This document shows, in pieces, positions 58,705 through 64,000 of a stretch of DNA of 64,000 nt. The position numbers were made by a program, and so were the translations under genes. The notes beneath the pieces are model-generated. The model saw only the letters and a list, made by a program, of their open reading frames with translations. It did not search any database and was not told the DNA's origin. The first letter of the stretch is position 1. Each line of letters begins with the position of its first letter. Origin of the DNA: JAAXHF01 sp965242605 (lineage in GTDB: Bacteria; Desulfobacterota; Binatia; Bin18); NCBI GenBank assembly GCA_965242605.1, contig CBDESS010000001.1, positions 1,612,001-1,676,000 of the forward strand. Direction: 5' to 3'.

Positions 58705-59110
58705 CTACCACCAGCATTGAGGAACGACCCTCAAAACGATCTCCTCCACCTTGGCAATGAGGACATCAGGAGGAACGCCCCACCGCCTTTGAAAAGCGGA
58801 GATGGTGATCCGATCACCCCGAAGGTGTTCAAGTTGGGCCAAGATATCGCCCTCACACAGCCGCCTGACAGCGTCCCCGTTCAGGCCTATAGCGTCCACC
58901 TTTGCCGCATTGCCCCGGTAGCGCCACACCCCGTTACTCAAAAACTCCTCTGTTCTGACCATTCCCTCTTCAAAAGAGCGGGCTGGATGAGGCTGAACCG
59001 TGTGGTAGGGGAGGAGGAGAAGGAACCAAAGGTGGTAGTACCGCTCCGACCCCGGAGCAGGACGAAGCGAACAGAGCGGACAGCGCGAACACAATCAGCA
59101 TTGCCCCGGG
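58705..59110 (-). pseudogene. Frameshifted paralogue of the small lipoprotein
   Basis: From ATG 59110 the frame reads MLIVFALSALFASSCSG, with DNA almost identical to the signal-peptide part of the 58348 gene, but it soon reaches a stop. A second frame on the same strand (FEEGMVRTEEFLSNG..., ending in VVPQCWW at 58705) continues the gene. One shift near 59000-59030 would join them. It is a decayed duplicate. Confidence 0.5.
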
Positions 59111-59282
59111 TACGACAACACCCCGCCTCAATCAAGAAACGGGGTGCTGGTGATGCGTCGTCCCTGGCCCCCAAATGCCGAGTTTGAATGCGTTGCACCA
59201 AAACCGGCAGATGGAGACCAGTTTGACAAAGAGCAGGGTACACGCTTGACGGTCTGACCGCAACACCCGGCCCGAAGACCGG
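59103..59282. other. Intergenic stretch without a supported gene
   Basis: I see no coding frame with a start site and protein-like composition here. It separates the decayed lipoprotein genes from the primase remnant. Confidence 0.4.
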
Positions 59283-59945
59283 ATGAAACCTGAGCAGGTA
59301 GATATTGCGACCCAAACGGTGTGTTTCAATCCCCTGGTATGCGGGCAACGAACTAACCAGGCTGACGCAGGGGGATGCTACACCTTGGGCTTGCCACAGT
59401 CAAACGGTCAGTCCTCTGGAGGCCATGTGCAACCTGCGCTTACCCCTCCAGAAGAACCGGGCTACAAGGCTCTAACACCGTTAGCGGCAGAGTTTCTGAC
59501 GACCCTGTTCACACTCGGCGTCTACGCTATCCGAGTGATGAAGAGCGGAAAGCACCCGACCGGCTCGGACGGAAAAGGCTCCGGCTGGTCAAAGCCGGAA
59601 GCCCGGCCAGATAATACTTTCGGCTTGACACCCGTTGCGGCCGTTGAACATGTTGACACTTGGCTGGCCGCCGGTTGGAGCTATGGCTTGGCCGCCGGTA
59701 GTGGAACGAAACCATCTTCTTCTGTTGGGCACGTCGTGTCGGCGCTCGGCATAGATGTTGACTACAAGCCAGAACAGGCATTCCGCATTTTCCCGGCTCT
59801 GTCGGACGGAATATGCGTCTACAACCCGGCCACCAAGCGCTATCGTGGGTGGTTCAAAGACCCGCTCAGCCTTGGCCGTGAGCAATTGACCTGGGGTCCC
59901 TGGTTTGACCGGGAAAGGCCCTGCCACCAGGAAAAAGCCCATTGA
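59283..59945 (+). pseudogene. N-terminal part of a PrimPol-type primase, remnant
   Basis: The 220-residue frame has phrases of bifunctional primase-polymerase domains: VMKSGKHPTGSDGKGSGW and HVDTWLAAGWSYGLAAGSG, which match the usual K-P-x-x-x-G-W and G-I-x-x-G patterns. The metal-binding DxD part is blurred. The frame closes at 59945, while the C-terminal PriCT-like part appears at 60067-60618 in another frame. Phage or plasmid origin is likely. Confidence 0.5.
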
Positions 59946-60066
59946 TGAAGAGTCCACAGTTTGCGCCGGGTCATCACGGCATTTGCCCGGACCGGGAAGC
60001 CGGGTTAGCGGCAAGCGGCGTGTCCTGGTGTTCGGTCATAGTGATAACCCACAGCCGTGAGAGCGT

Positions 60067-60618
60067 ATGGTTTGGAACGACATAAACGCCGTCACCAGGG
60101 TGTTCAAGCCGAGCGCCCAGCAGGCAAGTCTTCCCGAAGACAATGGAAGGCCAGGGCAAACCAGGAAGAGCAAGGCGGCCATTGAGGCGGATATCACCTC
60201 TGCCCTGTCGTGGCAGAACACCAAAGATGATGTTCGGGCGCTTCACAAGCAAACGGAATACCCAGAGGGCGAGCGCAACAACTCTCTTCTGACCATGCTC
60301 GGCTTCCGGGCCAAGGTGGCGGCTATTTGTCACTGGCCGGAACACCGCATACACGAGCAAATTGCCAAAGAGTTTGATAAGTGTAATCCGCCATTAGTGG
60401 AGAGAGAGGCGGACAATTCAGAGAAACGCTTTTATAATGTGTGGCTGCCGCAAGAGCAGGCCAACACGACCGAGCGGGGTATAGCTCGGCCAAGAGTCAG
60501 CCCGCCAGTCATGGAGAAGTGTGTGGCCGACCTTACGGCGGCCAGAGCATTGGTCGGGGAGATGATGTATACAGCCGGCCAGGCCGCGCCGCGGCGGCTA
60601 CAGGAAGGGAGAGACCAC
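60067..60618 (+). pseudogene. C-terminal PriCT_1-like part of the same primase, remnant
   Basis: The reading frame contains EYPEGERNNSLLTMLGFRAK and EFDKCNPPLVEREA, a pattern of the primase C-terminal PriCT_1 domain (EGxRN...N...PPL..E). It runs in frame into the next gene without a stop, which would give an odd primase/metallo-hydrolase fusion. The downstream gene has its own signal peptide and ribosome site, so the join is coincidental. Confidence 0.55.
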
Positions 60619-61539
60619 ATGAAACGATGTGTCGCTATCACGGCTTGGCTTGCGACGGTCCTGCTGAGTGCCGGGGCAAGCCTGGCTCAGCAGGACTTCA
60701 GCGGCGTCGAAATCTCGGCCACCGCACTGCGCGGCCCCATCCATATGCTGACGGCCACCGCCCCGGCCGGGAATATCGGGGTCTCGGTCGGCCCCGACGG
60801 GCTGCTGATTGTTGACGATCAGTTCGCGCCCCTGGCCGATAAGATCAAGGCCGCGCTGAGCGGCTTGGGCGGCGGGCCGCTCAGATTCATTCTGAACACC
60901 CACTGGCATGGCGACCATACCGGCGGCAATCCGGTGTTTGGCACGCAGGCCCCGATCATTGCCCATACCAATGTCCGCAAGCGGCTGATGACCGGGCAGC
61001 GGATCGGCGACCGTGCCATTCCTGCCGCCCCGCCGGCGGCCTGGCCGGTCGTCACCTTTGACGAATCGGTGTCGATTCACTTCAACGGCGAAGAGGTCAG
61101 GGTGGTCCACTTCCCCCGCGGCCATACCGACGGGGACAGTGTGGTGTTCTTTACCGGCTCAAATGTCGTCCATCTGGGCGACCATTTTTTTGCCGGCAGC
61201 TTTCCGTTTGTTGACCTTGACAGCGGGGGCGATGTCGAGCAGTTCACCGCCAATATCGCCACTGTGCTCGGTCAGGTGGCCGACGATGTGCAGATTATAC
61301 CCGGCCACGGCCCCCTGTCCGGCAAAGCCGAGCTGCACGCCTATCACCGGATGCTGGTCGCAACGACCGGGTTCGTCCGCCGGCAGATCGACGCCGGGAA
61401 GAGCCTGGAGCAGATCCGGGCGGCTGGCCTGCCCGATGAGTGGAAAGACTGGGCGAGCGGCTCAATCACCGCCGAGCGCTGGATTGCGATGGTCTATCAC
61501 AGCCTGACCCGAGCCGGCAGGGGACGGTCAGGGACCTGA
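60619..61539 (+). CDS. Exported metallo-beta-lactamase-fold hydrolase
   Basis: The 306-residue protein starts at ATG 60619, after AGGAAGGGAGAG, with a signal peptide (CVAITAWLATVLLSAGASLA). The zinc motif is NTHWHGDHTGGNPVFG near residue 93, with further ligands in HFPRGHTDGDSVVFF and IPGHGPLSGK. It resembles the broad group that includes SoxH-like and quinoprotein-relay enzymes more than true class B beta-lactamases. Substrate is unknown. It is followed by a small membrane protein gene. Confidence 0.9.
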   Translation: MKRCVAITAWLATVLLSAGASLAQQDFSGVEISATALRGPIHMLTATAPAGNIGVSVGPDGLLIVDDQFAPLADKIKAALSGLGGGPLRFILNTHWHGDHTGGNPVFGTQAPIIAHTNVRKRLMTGQRIGDRAIPAAPPAAWPVVTFDESVSIHFNGEEVRVVHFPRGHTDGDSVVFFTGSNVVHLGDHFFAGSFPFVDLDSGGDVEQFTANIATVLGQVADDVQIIPGHGPLSGKAELHAYHRMLVATTGFVRRQIDAGKSLEQIRAAGLPDEWKDWASGSITAERWIAMVYHSLTRAGRGRSGT

Positions 61540-61621
61540 GCGCCGGCTGAGCAGCTTGACCCACTTGGCGGCCGCGTGTCATACGAGAGCCAACCGCCGA
61601 CCGGGACATGAGGAGACGCCT

Positions 61622-61798
61622 ATGAAAGCCACGGCACTGGCACTTGTTTTTGTTGGCTGCTACTGGATTCTGAACGGATACCAGAGCATGGACCAAGGGG
61701 GGGCGGCTGGCATCTGGCAGATTGCCCTCGGCATCGCCACCCTGCCCCTTGCCAAGTTCCTGTGGGACCGGGATATCGGGCCCAAGGAGTCTGATTAG
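61622..61798 (+). CDS. Small membrane protein
   Basis: This 58-residue protein starts at ATG 61622 (GAGGAGACG upstream). It has two hydrophobic segments (ALALVFVGCYWILNGY and AAGIWQIALGIATLPLAKFL). Its function is unknown. It may be co-transcribed with the metallo-hydrolase gene. Confidence 0.6.
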   Translation: MKATALALVFVGCYWILNGYQSMDQGGAAGIWQIALGIATLPLAKFLWDRDIGPKESD

Positions 61799-61840
61799 CC
61801 CGCACAAAGGAATCTCTGGTAGCCCGGCTGCCGCAGATGC

Positions 61841-62254
61841 TCAGACATCGGCACCGACCGCGGCCAAGCCGGCCTCGGCGCACCTGATGTCTTCGTCTTC
61901 CGTCCCACCGCTGGCTCCAACGCCGCCGAGCAATTCACCGCCGACGATGAGCGGCAAGCCGCCGCCGGCCAGCAGCAGGGGGCGGCCGACAATGTGTATC
62001 ACGTTGTCAATCAACTGCGGTCTGGCCTCGGCCAGCTCGCCAACCTCTCTTGAGCTGCGCTTAAACGTTGCGGCGGTAAACGCCTTGCTCTGGGCGATGC
62101 CGGTGGTCATCCAGCGTGCCCCGTCCATGCGCGCCGAAGCGACCGGATTGCCGGCGGCGTCAACCACCACAAAGCTCATCTGCCAGCCCTGGTCGTGGGC
62201 TTTGTGTTCGCACGCGCTGATCCACTGCTGAGCTAAGGCTAATGTCAGTGTCAT
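61841..62254 (-). CDS. GlcG/HbpS-family protein
   Basis: The 137-residue protein starts at ATG 62254 after AAAGGA. It has the domain pattern of the GlcG/HbpS heme-binding family (SFVVVDAAGNPVASARMDGA, QSKAFTAATFKRSS, LPLIVGGELLGGVGASGG). It probably acts in glycolate or diol metabolism or as a heme sensor. It lies downstream of the SMP-30 gene on the same strand. Confidence 0.9.
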   Translation of the reverse strand: MTLTLALAQQWISACEHKAHDQGWQMSFVVVDAAGNPVASARMDGARWMTTGIAQSKAFTAATFKRSSREVGELAEARPQLIDNVIHIVGRPLLLAGGGLPLIVGGELLGGVGASGGTEDEDIRCAEAGLAAVGADV

Positions 62255-62300
62255 TGCTTTCCTTTCTTGTCTGGGCGGTCGGTTGCGGTGCGCTCTTGTC

Positions 62301-63206
62301 CTAACGCTGGTGGTAGAGCGGGTGGCCGGTGACTGAGGTCTGTACACAACTGAAATGGTCGCCCTCCAGGTTGGCAAAGTACAGGGTCTGGAGGCCCGGC
62401 CCGCCAAAGGCGCAGTTGGTCGGAAAGTTGAGTTTCTGCCCTGCTGGGTCATCAACGAGCATGGTCCACTCGCCGGCGGTATCGACCTTGATGATCTGAT
62501 GGGCCGGGGTCATGCCGCCGTTTTCAATCCGGGCCGGCAGGGTGATGTACAGGTTGCGGTCGGTGTCAAAGGCCATGCCGTCGGGCAGGGCCGGGAAGCC
62601 CTCTGAGTAGACTTCGGGCTTGCCGAAGGTTCCGTCCTTGTTGAGCTGGATACGCAGACAGTCGTTGCGGGTGCTCTCCAGCACATAGACGGCGTCTTCG
62701 TTGGGGTCAATGGCGGTGCCGTTGGCCAGATACAGGCCGGTCGCCACTACATCGCCCTGGCCGTTGGGCCGGACGCGGACGAGGGCACCGTTGGGGGCCG
62801 GGGTTTTCATCTCGTTCAGGACGGATTCGATGGTGGCCGTGCTGGAGTTGGATATGTACAGGTTGCCCTCGCCGTCGTAGCTGGCAAAATTGGGCAGGCT
62901 CAGCTTGACATTGTCTACCCGGTCGGCCACCAGCGATACCTGGCCACTCGGAGAGACCTTCATTACCGCCTGCTTGCCGAGGTCGCAGTAGACGATGTTG
63001 CCCTCACGGTCGAGGGTGATGCCGTTTGGAATCGAGCCTTCGGGCAGCCGGGCGCACTCGCTGACCGCCCCGTCCAGCGTGGCCTTGTACATGACGCCGT
63101 TCCGCCCGCCGCCGTAGACGTTGCCGTGTGTATCGACCACCACGCCCTCGGCCTGCAATACGCCTTTGCCAAAAATTGCAACTTGATCGACCGAAAATAT
63201 CGCCAC
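62301..63206 (-). CDS. SMP-30/gluconolactonase-like beta-propeller protein
   Basis: The 301-residue protein starts at GTG 63206 after AAGGAGG. It has the six-bladed propeller pattern of the SMP-30 family: GVVVDTHGNVYGGGRNGVMY, PNGITLDREGNIVYCDLG, LANGTAIDPNEDAVYVLES and LPDGMAFDTDRNLYITLPAR. These blades normally hold a calcium-bound lactonase site. It is probably a sugar or hydroxyacid lactonase, with the ligand unknown. Its neighbours are the GlcG, BMP and cupin genes. Confidence 0.92.
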   Translation of the reverse strand: MAIFSVDQVAIFGKGVLQAEGVVVDTHGNVYGGGRNGVMYKATLDGAVSECARLPEGSIPNGITLDREGNIVYCDLGKQAVMKVSPSGQVSLVADRVDNVKLSLPNFASYDGEGNLYISNSSTATIESVLNEMKTPAPNGALVRVRPNGQGDVVATGLYLANGTAIDPNEDAVYVLESTRNDCLRIQLNKDGTFGKPEVYSEGFPALPDGMAFDTDRNLYITLPARIENGGMTPAHQIIKVDTAGEWTMLVDDPAGQKLNFPTNCAFGGPGLQTLYFANLEGDHFSCVQTSVTGHPLYHQR

Positions 63207-63227
63207 GGGTATTCCTCCTTGTGTCTG

Positions 63228-63521
63228 TCAGTAGGTTGATTCGGGTTGTGCGTCGTTGATCTCGACAGTAAAATGTCCGGCCAGGATGTCGGCCTTGACC
63301 TGCCTGACCCTGGCCTTGGCCGCGGCAGGGATGCGGTCCTCGAGCTCATAACAGGGGGCAAGCCTGGCCCCGCCCCGCCGCATCATGCTCCATTCCCGGT
63401 AGTCCGCGGCCTTGAAACGGCCCTCCCGGAGCTCCTGAATGGCCCGGCTGATGGCGGCATTCATGTCCCACACCGCGGAGGTGACTACCACGTTGTGGCC
63501 GTTTTCCTCCTTCCTGAACAT
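63228..63521 (-). CDS. Truncated C-terminal part of a BMP-family (PnrA-like) binding protein
   Basis: The 97-residue frame matches only the last third of BMP/PnrA-like substrate-binding proteins: VTSAVWDMNAAISRAIQELR, then GGARLAPCYELEDRIPAAAK and ADILAGHFTVEIN. The signal peptide and N-terminal lobe are missing. AGGAAGGAGG lies just before an in-frame GTG at 63491, so a short protein might still be made. It sits between the SMP-30 gene and the cupin gene. It is either a gene remnant or a minimal paralogue. Confidence 0.7.
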   Translation of the reverse strand: MFRKEENGHNVVVTSAVWDMNAAISRAIQELREGRFKAADYREWSMMRRGGARLAPCYELEDRIPAAAKARVRQVKADILAGHFTVEINDAQPESTY

Positions 63522-63531
63522 GGCTCTGGGC

Positions 63532-63972
63532 TCAGGCGGCCTTGTTCCGGGTAAACGTCACCTCGCCGACCTCAGAGCCTCTCAACACGACGAGCAGGTG
63601 GCCGTCTTTGTCACCGATATTGCGGAAGCCCTCGTTGGTCCGGGCGGGAAAGGAGATCGTGTCCCAGGGGCCGAGGGTGACCTCGTGCTCGCCGTTCTCC
63701 CCCCAGAAAAATGTCCACCGACCATCGAGGACCACAAACACCTCCGGCTTGGGATGGCTGTGCAGGGGAGCGCCCTTGCCGGGGCTGACCTTGTTGATGC
63801 CCAGGTAGAAACCGTGATCGCCGGCAATAGGCGGCTTGGTCTTACCGGCCTTGCCGATCAGGCCATAGCCCTGGGTGCCGTCCGGCCTGTAGTCCTTGAT
63901 GAAGCTGGAGTAGTCAATCGGTTTGAGCTCGGCAAAACGCGCTACTGTAGTGCTCATGGGTGGTGAAGCCAT
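63532..63972 (-). CDS. Cupin-domain protein
   Basis: The 146-residue protein starts at ATG 63972 after AAGGAGGGG. The single cupin barrel carries PLHSHPKPEVFVVLDGRWTF, with metal-ligand His residues near residues 71 and 73 and a Glu. The second cupin motif is at GPWDTISFPARTNEGFRNI. Many such proteins bind iron or manganese. It is the first gene of a minus-strand group with the BMP, SMP-30 and GlcG genes. Confidence 0.92.
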   Translation of the reverse strand: MASPPMSTTVARFAELKPIDYSSFIKDYRPDGTQGYGLIGKAGKTKPPIAGDHGFYLGINKVSPGKGAPLHSHPKPEVFVVLDGRWTFFWGENGEHEVTLGPWDTISFPARTNEGFRNIGDKDGHLLVVLRGSEVGEVTFTRNKAA

Positions 63973-64000
63973 ACTGTCCCCTCCTTGCGGTGATGGTGAG

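Noticed and set aside
60067..61539. A primase/metallo-hydrolase fusion protein
   Set aside because: The hydrolase has its own ribosome site and signal peptide at 60619; the upstream part is a remnant that happens to be in frame.

Overview
The window is 64 kb of a GC-rich, double-membraned bacterium. The evidence for an outer membrane is BamA, LolA, a LolC/E-type permease with LolD, the lipid A genes lpxA and lpxI, fabZ and a TonB-like protein. A Desulfobacterota, Tectomicrobia or related uncultured lineage would fit: there is a tungsten aldehyde oxidoreductase, CaiB/BaiF CoA-transferases, a flavin-dependent luciferase-like monooxygenase, Myxo-type cysteine repeats and LpxI instead of LpxH. 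No ribosomal RNA is present, so taxonomy is inference.

Layout. 1-456: left-edge partial exported protein. 651-4709: an aorABCD-like operon for a tungsten aldehyde oxidoreductase (polyferredoxin, catalytic subunit, FAD subunit, MoaD-like protein). 4824-8034: a CobS-like membrane protein lacking the usual acidic motif, a small conserved protein, a LysR regulator and a RodZ-like protein. 8031-15774: an accessory metabolic block (formylglutamate-amidohydrolase-like fusion, PanE-like reductase, MaoC, LLM oxidoreductase, CMD protein, two CaiB/BaiF transferases). 16283-22000: glycyl-tRNA synthetase, a deletion-fused remnant of a DUF4338 (DruA-like) gene and a HerA-like ATPase gene, then selB and a selD that is itself a selenoprotein gene with an in-frame UGA and a bSECIS hairpin. 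22043-28836: envelope block lolC/E-lolD-bamA-fabZ-lpxA-lpxI. 28868-32122: a 1084-residue secreted multidomain propeller protein, followed by tRNA-Ala(GGC). 32369-37634: deacetylase-like protein, unknown protein, Ski2-like helicase, degenerate LeuD-like protein. 37798-42461: a degraded accessory island with a terminase fragment and genes built from the same secreted module found in the 28868 gene. 42561-49858: DUF35/thiolase pair, then plsC-rnj-ftsK-lolA. 49957-52692: DUF3426 protein, tatA, TonB-like protein. 52827: tRNA-Ala(CGC), next to a frameshifted sodium/solute symporter and its DUF4212 partner. 55317-58081: modABC. 58348-60618: decayed lipoprotein and PrimPol-type primase remnants. 60619-63972: metallo-beta-lactamase-fold enzyme, small membrane protein, GlcG, SMP-30, truncated BMP and cupin genes.

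How the genes work together. ModABC can import the oxyanion needed for the pterin cofactor of the aldehyde oxidoreductase. selB and selD form a selenium cassette, and selD needs the cassette's own product. The Lol, Bam and Lpx genes build the outer membrane. The most novel material is a secreted module of roughly 120-150 residues, with an SGW start and a WQE end. It occurs five times plus one fragment in this window. One module gene carries an 11-base homopolymer in its signal-peptide region that puts it out of frame, so it is either phase-variable, decayed, or an assembly error.
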